A stretch of DNA of 64,000 nucleotides from Saccharothrix saharensis (GCF_006716745.1 NZ_VFPP01000001.1:7265386-7329385), one strand, 5' to 3'. Positions 34,266-43,282 are shown, counted from the first letter of the stretch. The notes: generated from the sequence alone by a model not told the origin. Numbers and translations are program-made.

Positions 34266-35533
34266 TGGCGTTGACGGTCGGGCGGTTGGCCCGGGAGGTC
34301 GGGCTCCCGGTCCTGGTGGACGCGGGGCTGGACCGGGTGGTGGCGTGGGTGCACAGCACCGAGCTGGCCGACCCCACGCCGTTCCTGGAGGGCGGCGAGC
34401 TGCTGCTGACCACCGGCATCGCGCTCGGGCCGCACGGCGGGTACGTGCGGCGGCTGGTGGCGGCGGGCGCGGTGGGCCTCGGGTTCGGCACCGGGTTGAG
34501 CCACGACCGCGTGCCCCCCGACCTGGTCGAGGTCGCGCGGGACGTCGGGTTGGCGTTGCTGGAGGTGCCGCGGGCCACGCCGTTCATCGCGATCACCAAA
34601 GCCGTGTCGCGGGCCGTCGCGGCGGACGAGTACGCGGCGCTCGCGCGGGCGGGCGCGGCGCAGCGCTCCCTGACCCGGGCCGCGGTCGGGGACGGCCCGC
34701 CGGGCGTGGTCCGGCGGTTGGCCCGGCTCCTCGACGGCGCGGCGGCGTTGCTCGACCCGCACGGCACGCCGGTGCACGTGGTGGGCTCGCTGCCCGACCT
34801 CGCCGGGCACGTGCGGCGGCTCGCGTCGTCCGGCGGGCCGGCCGGCGCGGCGTGGCAGGACGGGGAGCGGCACGTGGCCATGCAGGTGCTCGGGCGGCGC
34901 GGGTTCCTCGCCGTCGCGGCGGGCGGGCCGCTGGACGCGGGCGTGGTCAACGCCGCCGCGTCGCTGCTGACCGTGGCGCTGGCCAGGTCGGACGAGGTCG
35001 ACGCGGTGCGGCGGGAGCTGCGGGAGGCGCGGATGCGGCTGGCGCTGGCGGGCGTGCCGGTGGCGGGGGTGCCCGAGGGGCCGTTCCGGGTGTTCGTGCT
35101 GCGCGAGCCCGCCGAACCGGACGGGTTCTGGGCGGAGGTGGACGGGCGGGTGGTCGTGCTGGCCCGCGCGGTGGACGTGCCCGCGCACGCGTCCAGCCCC
35201 GTGGACGCGGGCAGCGTCGCCCGCGGTTACCGCGAGGCGCTGCGGGCGCGGGAGGCGGGCGTGGCGACGTTCGAGGAGGTCGCCGGGGCCGGTCTGCTGG
35301 CCCCGGACGCGGCGCGGTTCGCCGCCGCCCTGCTCGCGCCGCTGGACGACGTGCTGCGCGAGACGCTGCGGGTGTGGCTGGCGTGCCACGGGCAGGCCGA
35401 CCCCGCCGCGACCCGGCTGGGCGTGCACCGGCACACCGTGCGCAACCGGCTCCAGCGGGTGGAGCGGCTGCTGGGGCGGTCACTGGAACCCGCGGGTGTG
35501 CGCGCGGAGCTCTGGCTCGCGCTGCACGCCTGA
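34265..35533 (+). CDS. PucR-family transcriptional regulator
   Basis: The 422-aa protein has an N-terminal PucR domain (MALTVGRLAREVGLPVLVDA, WVHSTELADPTPFLEGGELL, residues 1-125), a middle GGDEF-like sensor part, and the C-terminal PucR helix-turn-helix (LRVWLACHGQADPAATRLGV, HRHTVRNRLQRVERLLGRSL, near 370-415). PucR regulators control amino-acid and purine catabolism; divergent placement makes this the likely activator of gabT-ALDH. ATG at 34265 is chosen; GTG two codons upstream is an alternative. Confidence 0.92.
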   Translation: MALTVGRLAREVGLPVLVDAGLDRVVAWVHSTELADPTPFLEGGELLLTTGIALGPHGGYVRRLVAAGAVGLGFGTGLSHDRVPPDLVEVARDVGLALLEVPRATPFIAITKAVSRAVAADEYAALARAGAAQRSLTRAAVGDGPPGVVRRLARLLDGAAALLDPHGTPVHVVGSLPDLAGHVRRLASSGGPAGAAWQDGERHVAMQVLGRRGFLAVAAGGPLDAGVVNAAASLLTVALARSDEVDAVRRELREARMRLALAGVPVAGVPEGPFRVFVLREPAEPDGFWAEVDGRVVVLARAVDVPAHASSPVDAGSVARGYREALRAREAGVATFEEVAGAGLLAPDAARFAAALLAPLDDVLRETLRVWLACHGQADPAATRLGVHRHTVRNRLQRVERLLGRSLEPAGVRAELWLALHA

Positions 35534-35584
35534 CCGTACGCTGGTCGCACACCGCCGCAGACCGCTCCTCCCGAGGGGGATCTC

Positions 35585-36052
35585 TTGGCGCGCTTCCGCT
35601 TGCTCGCTCACGCGGGCGGTGTCCTGACCGTCACCGCGCTCCTGCTCGCCGCGGTGTTCACCAGCCCGGCGAGCGCCTGCATCTGCAACCCCGGCAACGA
35701 GGCGTTGCGCTACCAGCAGGCCACCTACGTGTTCTCCGGCGTGGTGGTCCACGAGAAGGTCGAGCGGTCCGTGTACCGGTACACGGTCGAGGTCGACACC
35801 GAGTACAAGGGCGACGTGCCCCGCCGGGTCCACGTGCTGACCCAGCGGAACCACTCCTGCGGCCTCACCCTGACCGTGGGCGAGGCGTACCTGGTGTTCG
35901 CCACGGGCGACGTGTCCGACCGCCGCGTGGAGACCGACCAGTGCAGCGGCATCCGGCTCGCCGCGGGCGGCCCGCCGACGACCACGGGCCCGGCGGTCAC
36001 CACCACGACGACCGCGCCACCCACGACACCCTGCGCGACGGCGACGCCGTGA
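35585..36052 (+). CDS. Secreted NTR/TIMP-like protein, copy 1
   Basis: The 155-aa protein has a signal peptide ending near SPASA, then the TIMP-like start CICNPGNEALRYQQATYVFS, EYKGDVPRRVHVLTQRNHSC, GEAYLVFATG and DQCSGI, with conserved cysteines, and a Thr/Pro-rich tail ending CATATP. NTR-fold proteins in bacteria are extracellular with unknown targets; animal TIMPs inhibit metalloproteases. The TTG start follows GAGGGGGA. A near-identical arrangement, including the promoter, repeats 576 bp downstream. Confidence 0.8.
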   Translation: MARFRLLAHAGGVLTVTALLLAAVFTSPASACICNPGNEALRYQQATYVFSGVVVHEKVERSVYRYTVEVDTEYKGDVPRRVHVLTQRNHSCGLTLTVGEAYLVFATGDVSDRRVETDQCSGIRLAAGGPPTTTGPAVTTTTTAPPTTPCATATP

Positions 36053-36054
36053 AT

Positions 36055-36094
36055 CCGGGTCGGAGACCACCCGGCTGGGTGGTCTCCGACCCGG
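36055..36094 (+). terminator. Terminator hairpin after NTR copy 1
   Basis: CCGGGTCGGAGACCACCC pairs perfectly with its inverted copy over 18 bp around a GGCT loop, starting 3 bp after the stop. It separates the two tandem NTR genes, so each appears to have its own transcript. Confidence 0.75.
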
Positions 36095-36160
36095 CACGGT
36101 TGACCGTACGCTGAGCTGACACCGCCGCTGACCACTCCTTATGTTCACGAGGGGGATCTT

Positions 36161-36649
36161 TTGGCGCGCTTCCGATCCTCAGTCCACGCGGCCGGTGTCG
36201 TCACCGTCACCGCCGCCCTGCTCACCGCCGTGCTCACCACGTCCGCCAGCGCGTGCAGCTGCCTGCCCGGCACCGAGGGGCAGCGCTTCTACCAGGCGAG
36301 CCACGTCTTCGCCGGGGTCGTGCTCGGCGAAGCGCTGGAGGCGGGCGACCCGGCCACGAGCTACGACGACAAGTACCGGTACGCCGTGGCCGTGGGTCGG
36401 GAGTACAAGGGCGACGTGCCCGACCGGGTCGACGTCCTCACGACCACCACCGGCTCGATGTGCGGGATCAGGCTCTCCGTCGGCGTGGAGTACGTCGTGT
36501 TCGCTCACGGCGACTCGGCCGACGGCCGGGTGGAGTCGCACCTGTGCAGCGGCACCCGGCCCGCCTCGGCCGGCCCGCCGGTGACGACCCTGCCCTCCAG
36601 CAGCACCACGACCCCGCCGACGACGACCTGCGCGACCGCCACCCCGTAA
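36161..36649 (+). CDS. Secreted NTR/TIMP-like protein, copy 2
   Basis: A 162-aa paralogue of the gene 576 bp upstream: signal peptide VTVTAALLTAVLTTSASA, then CSCLPGTEGQRFYQASHVFA, EYKGDVPDRVDVLTTTT, CGIRLSVGVEYVVFAHGDSA and LCSGTRPASAGP, and the same Thr/Pro tail ending CATATP. The TTG start, MARFR opening and GAGGGGGATCT leader match copy 1. The copies have diverged most around the loop after HVFAGVVLGEALEAG, where copy 2 has extra residues. Confidence 0.8.
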   Translation: MARFRSSVHAAGVVTVTAALLTAVLTTSASACSCLPGTEGQRFYQASHVFAGVVLGEALEAGDPATSYDDKYRYAVAVGREYKGDVPDRVDVLTTTTGSMCGIRLSVGVEYVVFAHGDSADGRVESHLCSGTRPASAGPPVTTLPSSSTTTPPTTTCATATP

Positions 36650-36670
36650 CGGGTGACGATCTACGTCCGA

Positions 36671-36714
36671 CCGTGCATCGAAGCTCACTCGACCGGGTGG
36701 TCTTCGACGCACGG
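36671..36714 (+). terminator. Terminator-like hairpin after NTR copy 2
   Basis: CCGTGC-a-TCGAAG (36671-36683) pairs with CTTCGA-c-GCACGG (36702-36714), one mismatch, with an 18-nt loop. Its position matches the terminator after copy 1, though its sequence differs. Confidence 0.5.
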
Positions 36715-36926
36715 CCGGCCGGTTCGTCACCCTCTGCCGGCCCGATTCTCGTAGGCTTCGCCCGGTGTGGGTACGGCTTCGGCACCCCGAAGAAACGGGT
36801 GGTTTGTGACGGGCGGGCAACGGGTAGGTGAACCCGGATCGGCGAACGGGGTGGCTGGCCCCACCCCGGGACCGGTACCTTCCGGCGTCCGGGCCGACGT
36901 CGTCGACACAGCGGAGGTTCAACCGG

Positions 36927-38261
36927 ATGTGGGACGGTGACCTGACCGGGGAAGTCGTCGACGACCGGTATGCCCTGGGCAACCTGTACGGGTCGGGCGG
37001 CATGGCCGAGGTGTACCGGGCGGTCGACCGGCGGCTCGACCGCAAGGTCGCGATCAAGTTCTTCCTGGGCCAGGCCTCCGGCGAGGACCGGATCCGGCTC
37101 GACCGCGAGGCGCGGGTGCTGGGCGAGCTGCGGTGCCCCGGCCTGGTCGAGGTGTACGGCACCGGCAGCTTCCGCGGCCGGCCCTACTTCGTGATGCAGC
37201 CCGTCGAGGGCGGCACGCTGCGCCGCCGGATGCGCGGCGCGATGTCGCCCGAGGTGGTGGCCGCGATCGGGGCGCAGATCGCCGGCGTGCTGGCCCACGT
37301 GCACGCCAACGACGTGGTGCACCGGGACGTGAAGCCGTCCAACATCCTGCTCGACACGGCCGGGCGGCGCGCCTACCTGGCCGACTTCGGGCTGGCGCTG
37401 CAGGGCCAGGTCACCCGCGTGACCAAGTCCGGCATCCTGGTCGGCACGGCCGGCTACCTCGCGCCCGAGCAGGTGCGCGGCGGCGACGTGCTGCCGGCCG
37501 CCGACGTCTACGCGCTGGGCCTGGTGCTGCTGGAGTGCCTGACCGGACGGCCCGAGTACCCGGGCGGCGACACGGAGGCGGCGCTGTCCCGGCTGCACCG
37601 GGAGCCGCGGATCCCGACCAACCTGCCCGCCCCGTGGACCGACGTGCTGACCGCGATGACCGCGTCCGACCCGGCCAAGCGACCGTCGGCGGCGGAGTGC
37701 GAGCGGCTGCTGACGCAGGCGCAGCGGGCGAGCGCGGGCCTGTCGCCGCTGGCCGAGGTGGCGGCGGTGCGGCGGGTCGGGGTCGCGGAGCACGAGCCGG
37801 AGCCGAAGACCGGCAACCGGGCGCTGCTGGTGGGCGCCGCGGCCGCGGCGGCGGTGCTGACCGTGCTCGGCGTGCTGCTGCTGGGCGACCAGAGCACGCC
37901 GGAACACGGCGACCGCGCCGTTCGGCCGACGACCAGCGGCGTGCCGGAGCCGGTCGCCGACGAGGCGCGCAACACCGGGGTGGCGGTCGTGCCGGGGGAG
38001 GAGCCGTCGACGGTGACCGTGGTGCAGGGCGCGTCGCCGGAGGCGCCACCGGCCGGGAACACCGGGAACACCGGCGGCGACACGGCGGTCGGAACCACCC
38101 CCACCTCCACCACGACCGCGCCGACGACCACCGCGGCCCGGGAAACCGAGGTCCGCCTGCCGTCGCACGCGCCGGTCGTGATCGTCCCCGACCCGGGGGC
38201 GTCCAAGGTGACCGGCCCGCCGACGTCGAAGACCCGCAGCGGCTCAAGCGGCAAGGGCTGA
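36927..38261 (+). CDS. Membrane Ser/Thr protein kinase
   Basis: The 444-aa protein has a eukaryotic-type kinase domain (about residues 12-265): GSGGMAEVYRAVD (Gly loop), KVAIKFFLG (Lys), HRDVKPSNILLD (catalytic Asp near 134), ADFGLALQG and GTAGYLAPEQVRGG. A single membrane segment follows (NRALLVGAAAAAAVLTVLGV, about 298-320), then a Thr/Pro-rich extracellular tail with no recognised domain. ATG at 36927 follows GGAGG at 9 bases. It converges on the LLM gene over a strong hairpin. The target is unknown. Confidence 0.92.
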   Translation: MWDGDLTGEVVDDRYALGNLYGSGGMAEVYRAVDRRLDRKVAIKFFLGQASGEDRIRLDREARVLGELRCPGLVEVYGTGSFRGRPYFVMQPVEGGTLRRRMRGAMSPEVVAAIGAQIAGVLAHVHANDVVHRDVKPSNILLDTAGRRAYLADFGLALQGQVTRVTKSGILVGTAGYLAPEQVRGGDVLPAADVYALGLVLLECLTGRPEYPGGDTEAALSRLHREPRIPTNLPAPWTDVLTAMTASDPAKRPSAAECERLLTQAQRASAGLSPLAEVAAVRRVGVAEHEPEPKTGNRALLVGAAAAAAVLTVLGVLLLGDQSTPEHGDRAVRPTTSGVPEPVADEARNTGVAVVPGEEPSTVTVVQGASPEAPPAGNTGNTGGDTAVGTTPTSTTTAPTTTAARETEVRLPSHAPVVIVPDPGASKVTGPPTSKTRSGSSGKG

Positions 38262-38344
38262 CCCGCCGGGCGGCGGAGGTCCGGCGGATCGACGCGGATC
38301 CGCCGGTGGACGAAAGGCCCGCCACAGGTCGGGCCGGGGTGTGA

Positions 38345-38377
38345 GCGCGGGCCGGGCCGGTGCCGCCCGGCCCGCGC
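38345..38377. terminator. Bidirectional terminator hairpin
   Basis: GCGCGGGCCGGGC pairs perfectly with GCCCGGCCCGCGC over 13 bp around CGGTGCC. It lies in the gap between the convergent kinase and LLM genes and can serve both. Confidence 0.7.
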
Positions 38378-38383
38378 GGCCCG

Positions 38384-39340
38384 TCAGCGCAGGGCGGGGA
38401 GCAGCTCGCCCTTGGCGAAGTCCAGGAACTCCCGCTGGTGGTCGCCGCCGATCTGCACCAGCGCCAAGTCGGTGAAGCCCGCCTCGCGGAACTTCGCCAC
38501 CGCCTCCACCACCGGGCCGACGTCCGGGCCGCACGGGATCTGCGCGGCCACGTCCTCCGGTCGCACGAACTGCGTCGCGCCCGCGAACCCGGCCGTGCCG
38601 GGCAGCTCCGAGTTGACCTTCCACCCGCCCGCGAACCAGCGGAACTGCTCGTGGGCGCGTTCGACGGCCGCGTCGCGGTCCGGGTCCCAGCAGATCGGCA
38701 ACTGGCCGATCTTGCGCGACCGCCCGCCCTGGAAGACGTCCCACTCCTGGCTCAGCGCCGCGTCCGGCTCGGTCGCCACCATCGCGTCGGCCAGGGGCGC
38801 GAACGTGCGCACCGACTGCCCGCCCGACACCGCGACGGCGATCGGCACGCGCTGCTCGGGCAGGTCCCACAGCTTCGCCGAGTCGACCCGGAAGTGCTGG
38901 CCGGAGTAGTTGACGTACCCGCCGTCGAACAGCTGCGAGATGATCTCCACGGCTTCGCGCAGCAGCTCGTGCCGCACGTTCACCGGCGGCCAGCCCCGGC
39001 CGACCACGTGCTCGTTCAGGTTCTCCCCGGCCCCGATGCCCAGCGTGAACCGGTTGCCCGACAGCAGCTGCACGGTCGCCGCCTTCTGCGCCACCACGGC
39101 CGGGTGGTAGCGCACGGTCGGGCAGGTCACGTAGGTCATCAGCTCGACCCGTTCGGTGGCCTGCGTGACCGCGCCCAGCACGCTCCACGCGTACGGCGCG
39201 TGCCCCTGCTCGTCCAGCCACGGCGAGTAGTGGTCGCTCATCACCTCGAAGTCGAACCCGGCCTGCTCGGCCAGCCCCGCGTGCTCGACCAGCTCGCGCG
39301 GCCCGGCCTGCTCGGTCATGAGGGTGTACCCGATCCGCAC
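38384..39340 (-). CDS. F420-dependent LLM-class oxidoreductase (TIGR03557-like)
   Basis: The 318-aa protein reads IGYTLMTEQAGPRELVEHAG, FEVMSDHYSPWLDEQGHAPY, ATERVELMTYVTCPTVRYHP, LGIGAGENLNEHVVGRGWPP and NYSGQHFRVDSAKLWDLPEQ, the pattern of TIGR03557 enzymes related to F420-dependent glucose-6-phosphate dehydrogenase. It should use coenzyme F420 in the cytoplasm; the substrate is unknown. GTG follows AGGAGGA, 8 bp after the HAD gene stop, making it the last gene of a hydrolase-NACHT-HAD-LLM run. Confidence 0.9.
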   Translation of the reverse strand: MRIGYTLMTEQAGPRELVEHAGLAEQAGFDFEVMSDHYSPWLDEQGHAPYAWSVLGAVTQATERVELMTYVTCPTVRYHPAVVAQKAATVQLLSGNRFTLGIGAGENLNEHVVGRGWPPVNVRHELLREAVEIISQLFDGGYVNYSGQHFRVDSAKLWDLPEQRVPIAVAVSGGQSVRTFAPLADAMVATEPDAALSQEWDVFQGGRSRKIGQLPICWDPDRDAAVERAHEQFRWFAGGWKVNSELPGTAGFAGATQFVRPEDVAAQIPCGPDVGPVVEAVAKFREAGFTDLALVQIGGDHQREFLDFAKGELLPALR

Positions 39341-39348
39341 GATTCCTC

Positions 39349-39996
39349 CTACGCCATCGGCAGGTCGGTGAGGTCCGCCCGCAACTCGTCGAGTCCTTCG
39401 TAGACTGCCGATGCCCCGGCCTCCCGCAACTCGGCCTCGCCGAAACCACCCGTGCGAAGGCACACGACCGGCAACCCGGCACGCGCGGCGGCGGCGCAGT
39501 CCCACACCGAGTCGCCGATCACGACGGCCCGGCCGCCGCCGTCGACCCGCTTGAGCGCCACCTCGATCAGGTCCGGCGCGGGTTTGCTGTCCTCGACGTC
39601 GTCCGACGAGGTCGACGTGATGCCGGACGCGTCGATCAGCTTCACGTAGTGGTCGACGTGGTGGCGCTTGCCCGAGCTGGCCAGCACGACCGCGAAGTCC
39701 TGCTCCAGCGCCGCGGCGACGAGGCGGTGCGCGCCCTCCAGCGGCCTGATCTCGGCCAGCATCGGTTCGAACGCCGCCTCCCACGCCTTGCGCAGGTCGT
39801 CACCGTGCTGGCGTTCCACGTGCTCGCCCGCGACGGCGGCGACGAGCTTGTCGCCACCCATCCCGATGGCGCGGTGCAGGCGCCAGGTCGGCACGGTGAG
39901 GTCGAAGCGCCGGAACGCGCGGTACCAGGCGACCGCGTGGTGGTAGTTGGTGTCCACCAGCGTCCCGTCGACGTCCAGGACGAGCGTGTTGGTCAT
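39349..39996 (-). CDS. HAD-family hydrolase (phosphoglycolate phosphatase-like)
   Basis: This 215-aa protein has all four HAD motifs: VLDVDGTLVDTNY (nucleophile Asp8, acid Asp10), VVLASSGKR (motif II), DSKPAPDLIEVALKRV (motif III Lys) and VVIGDSVWDCAAAARAG (motif IV). A helical cap follows motif I, as in beta-phosphoglucomutase and PGP-type phosphatases. The start is 9 bp after the NACHT gene and the stop 8 bp before the LLM gene, so it sits in the same operon. Substrate unknown. Confidence 0.9.
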   Translation of the reverse strand: MTNTLVLDVDGTLVDTNYHHAVAWYRAFRRFDLTVPTWRLHRAIGMGGDKLVAAVAGEHVERQHGDDLRKAWEAAFEPMLAEIRPLEGAHRLVAAALEQDFAVVLASSGKRHHVDHYVKLIDASGITSTSSDDVEDSKPAPDLIEVALKRVDGGGRAVVIGDSVWDCAAAARAGLPVVCLRTGGFGEAELREAGASAVYEGLDELRADLTDLPMA

Positions 39997-40005
39997 GCGG
40001 CCTGG

Positions 40006-42441
40006 TTAGCCAGACCTCATCACCCGCAAACCGGCCGAGCGCGCGAACCGGGCCAGCGCCCGTTCCAGGTCCGGGTGCTGGTCGGAGGTCGTGCCGAGCG
40101 GCCAGATCAGCAGCCAGCCGTCGTCGCCGGCGGGCCGGATCCTCGCCCTGGTGCGCACGCGCAGGCCGTAGGCGTCCTCCGCGACGCGCCGGACCTCCAG
40201 CCGGCCCACCTCGCGGGCGGTGAACTCGCGCGACCGACCGTGCCACGAGACGACCAGCCGGTCCGGCTCCACGCGCAGCCGGTTGGGCCGCCACGGCACG
40301 CCGCGCGCGTGCCAGTGCACCGCCGCGACGCCCGCGACGAAGATCAACGGCGCCACCCACACCGGGACGAACAACCGGGGCATCGTGCTCAGCGCCAGGA
40401 ACGCCGCCGTCGCCGCCGTGCCGGCGACCGTCAGCACCGCCCACGTCGGCGACACCGCGTTCGCCTGCCGGAACAGCACCTCGCTGCCCCGGACCGGCAC
40501 GGTGGTCAGCGCGCGTTCCGGCGCGGGCGCCACCGTGGCCAGCCGGTCGCGCAGCCGCACGTGCCGGAACTGGTAGACGCCGCCGACCCGGCGCAGCACA
40601 CCCGCCCGGTGGGCGTCGCGCAAGAACGCCATCGCCGCCCACGGCAGGCGGCCGGTCAGCGCCAGGCCGACCCGGGCCACCGCCCACCGGCCGGACGCGC
40701 TGACCAGCAGCGCCACCGCGCCGCACCCGGCCCACGAGCCCACCATGAACACCGCGCCCAGCAGCAGTTGCACCGCCACCGGCTTGCCCGCGTGCAGCGT
40801 GGGCAGGTACATCAGCGTGCCGACCTGCGGCGCGACGAACAGCAGTGCCGCGTGCACCGCCTTGCGGTCACCGCGCAGCAGCTCGTCCGGGTCGACGGCG
40901 CGGTCCGCGTCGACCGGTGACATCAGCACCGACTTGCCCAGGCCGAGCAGCAGGGCCAGCGGCAGGAGGAACCAGCCGAAGCCGTCGCCGACGGAGGCCA
41001 GCGGCAGGCCGATGAACGCCGTGCCGCCGACCAGGCCGGCCGCGGTGAGCGCCGCCCGCCGCGGCCGGTGCCGCGCCTCCCCGACCAGCGCCCGGACGCG
41101 CCTGCGCCACGCCAGGCCGCCCGACCTGCCGGTGGGCGCCCGGCCGTCGGCGGTCAGCGGGCCCGAGGTGAGCTCCACGAACGACCACACGACCGCGCCG
41201 ATCGGGAAGCCGAGGGCGGTCGCGATCCAGCCCAGCCGCTCCGGGTCGGTGAAGTTGAGGTCCGCGAGCACGATCGCCGCGACCACCACCCCGCCGACCA
41301 GCGAGGCCAGGGCGAGGAGCGCGACCCGCGCCGGACGCGCCCGGCCCAGCCGCCACCAGGCGATGTCCTGCTCGCGGTGAGCGGTCAGGTGGTCGGCCAG
41401 GAACCGCAGGTAGCGGGTGGCCCGGTCGACCTCCCACCGGCCGCGGTCGTCGTCGAACGCGGCCGGGACCAGCCCGTCCAGCAGGTGCGCCTCGACGGCG
41501 GCGCGGTGGGGCAGGCCGAGCAGTTCGGCGGGGTCGGCGGCGGGGGAGCGGTAGACGCGGCGGGCCAGCCACACGGCCAGCGGCGTGGACAGCGCGGCGG
41601 CCAGGTCGCCGTCCGGCCGGCTCTCCAGCTCGGCCACCACCGGCCGCCACGCCGGCAACCGGTCCGGTGTGACGGCCGTGCGCAGGTGCGCGACCACGGC
41701 GGACGCGGTGAGCGGGGCGGCACGCAGCACCGCCGCCGACCGCAGCACACCGCCGCCCGCGACGGCCGCCGAGTACTCCGCGGCCCGGCAGGTGACGATC
41801 ACCTCGCCGAAGCCCTGGTGGATCGCCGCCAGCGCCCGGCCGCGCACCGGAGCGGGCAGTTCGTCCAACCCGTCCAGCACCGGCAGCACGCGCCGGTCGC
41901 GCACCAGCCGTTCGACCGCGGCCCGGCCGTGCGTGACGTGCAGGCCGGGGTACTCCTCGGTGATCCGGCGCAGCAGCCACTCGGCGGGCCGCTCGCGGAC
42001 CGGGTCCCACGACGCGACCGACAGCAGCACCGGCACCGACTGGTCCGCGCGCAACCCCACCAGGAGCTGCTGCGCCAGCAGCATGGCGAACGTGGTCTTG
42101 CCCGAACCCGGCTCGCCCAGCACCACCAGCCGGCCGCGGGGCAGCGCGCGGAACGCCTCGGCCAGCCGGACCAGGTCGTCGCCCTCGGGGACGGCGGCGC
42201 CGACGTTCTCCGGGTGGTCGGCGTCCGCGCGGCCCGCCCGCCACCGCACGGGGAGCGGCGCGGGGTCGAACAGGTCGCGCGCGGCCGACTCGTCGCGCCA
42301 CTGCGCCAGCACCAACCCGGCCAGCTCCGCCGCCGCGAGGTCGACCGGCCCGGCCGCGGCCGGCAGGTGGACGTGCACGTCGCCGTGCACGTCCCGGGCC
42401 TGCAACACGAACCAGGCCGTGCCGTCGAAGCTGTTGCGCAT
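40006..42441 (-). CDS. NACHT-domain NTPase with multiple membrane segments and PH-like tail
   Basis: The 811-aa protein starts WFVLQARDVHGDVHVHLP, an N-terminal motif common on actinobacterial STAND proteins. The NACHT domain follows: Walker A GEPGSGKTT (109-117), Walker B VLPVLDGLDELP (185-196) and TCRAAEYSAAV. From about residue 370 there are some eight hydrophobic segments (for example VALLALASLVGGVVVAAIVL, WFLLPLALLLGLG). The C-terminal 110 residues (RLRVEPDRLVVSWHGRSREF) resemble a bacterial PH domain. It lies 13 bp after a hydrolase and 9 bp before HAD. Anti-phage or signalling roles are possible. Confidence 0.85.
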   Translation of the reverse strand: MRNSFDGTAWFVLQARDVHGDVHVHLPAAAGPVDLAAAELAGLVLAQWRDESAARDLFDPAPLPVRWRAGRADADHPENVGAAVPEGDDLVRLAEAFRALPRGRLVVLGEPGSGKTTFAMLLAQQLLVGLRADQSVPVLLSVASWDPVRERPAEWLLRRITEEYPGLHVTHGRAAVERLVRDRRVLPVLDGLDELPAPVRGRALAAIHQGFGEVIVTCRAAEYSAAVAGGGVLRSAAVLRAAPLTASAVVAHLRTAVTPDRLPAWRPVVAELESRPDGDLAAALSTPLAVWLARRVYRSPAADPAELLGLPHRAAVEAHLLDGLVPAAFDDDRGRWEVDRATRYLRFLADHLTAHREQDIAWWRLGRARPARVALLALASLVGGVVVAAIVLADLNFTDPERLGWIATALGFPIGAVVWSFVELTSGPLTADGRAPTGRSGGLAWRRRVRALVGEARHRPRRAALTAAGLVGGTAFIGLPLASVGDGFGWFLLPLALLLGLGKSVLMSPVDADRAVDPDELLRGDRKAVHAALLFVAPQVGTLMYLPTLHAGKPVAVQLLLGAVFMVGSWAGCGAVALLVSASGRWAVARVGLALTGRLPWAAMAFLRDAHRAGVLRRVGGVYQFRHVRLRDRLATVAPAPERALTTVPVRGSEVLFRQANAVSPTWAVLTVAGTAATAAFLALSTMPRLFVPVWVAPLIFVAGVAAVHWHARGVPWRPNRLRVEPDRLVVSWHGRSREFTAREVGRLEVRRVAEDAYGLRVRTRARIRPAGDDGWLLIWPLGTTSDQHPDLERALARFARSAGLRVMRSG

Positions 42442-42454
42442 CCGACGGCGCGGG

Positions 42455-43195
42455 TCAGCCGCGGGCGGGCACGGCGTCCAGGAACTCCTCGATCAGCCGG
42501 ACCCACTCGGTCGGCGCCTCGACGGCGGGGGAGTGGCCGCTGTCCAGCTCCGCCCACCGCGCGCCCGGGATCAGGTCGGCCAGCTCGCGCGTGGTGCCCG
42601 GCGCGATCAGCCGGTCGTGCTTCGCGCCGATCACCAGCGTCGGCACGTCCAGCGACGGCAGCTCGGCGCGCAGGTCGATGCGCTGCACCAGGTCCACCTG
42701 CTCGGGTGTGCCCGCCGGGATGGTGAGCGCGATCAGCTCCAGGAAGCCCTCGGTCTGCTCGGCGGTCATCCGCCGCAGGAACGGCTCGCCCAGCGCGATG
42801 GACATGAGGAAGCGGGCCAGCTCGGCGCGGTCGCCGTCGACCAGCCGCCGCCACTGCCGCATCCGTTCCCGGGTCTCGTCGTCGATGCGGGCGAAGCCGG
42901 TGGTGAGCACCAGGGCCGTCACCCGCTCCGGGTACCGCTGCGCCGCGCGCACGGCCACCGCGCAGCCCATCGAGTAGCCGACGACCGCGAACCGCTCCTC
43001 GCCCTCGGCGGCCGCCACCAGCCGATCGGCCAGGTCGTCGAGCTCCAGCGCACCGGTCGCGCGCGGGGTGGAGCCGGAGCCGGGGAAGTCGACCGCGTGC
43101 ACCTTCCGGTTGCGCGACAGCCGCGGGATGAGGGGGCTGAAGTTGGCGCGGACCGTGCCACCGGCCCCGTGGGCGAGCAGAAGTGCGGGAGTCAC
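42455..43195 (-). CDS. Alpha/beta hydrolase
   Basis: The 246-aa protein has LLLAHGAGGTVRANF (oxyanion region), VVGYSMGCAVAVRAA (nucleophile Ser near 75), VLVIGAKHDRLIAP (Asp) and DSGHSPAVEAP (His), a complete catalytic triad of carboxylesterase or lipase type. No signal peptide. The GTG has no clear ribosome site and may be leaderless. It is the likely first gene of the run that includes NACHT, HAD and LLM. Confidence 0.88.
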   Translation of the reverse strand: MTPALLLAHGAGGTVRANFSPLIPRLSRNRKVHAVDFPGSGSTPRATGALELDDLADRLVAAAEGEERFAVVGYSMGCAVAVRAAQRYPERVTALVLTTGFARIDDETRERMRQWRRLVDGDRAELARFLMSIALGEPFLRRMTAEQTEGFLELIALTIPAGTPEQVDLVQRIDLRAELPSLDVPTLVIGAKHDRLIAPGTTRELADLIPGARWAELDSGHSPAVEAPTEWVRLIEEFLDAVPARG

Positions 43196-43282
43196 GCGCC
43201 CGATTCTGCCGGTCGGAGGTGGTGCGCCGCCGCTGTTTTCGGGTTGTGGTTGATCACGATGACGCCGGCGGGGGGTGCGGCG

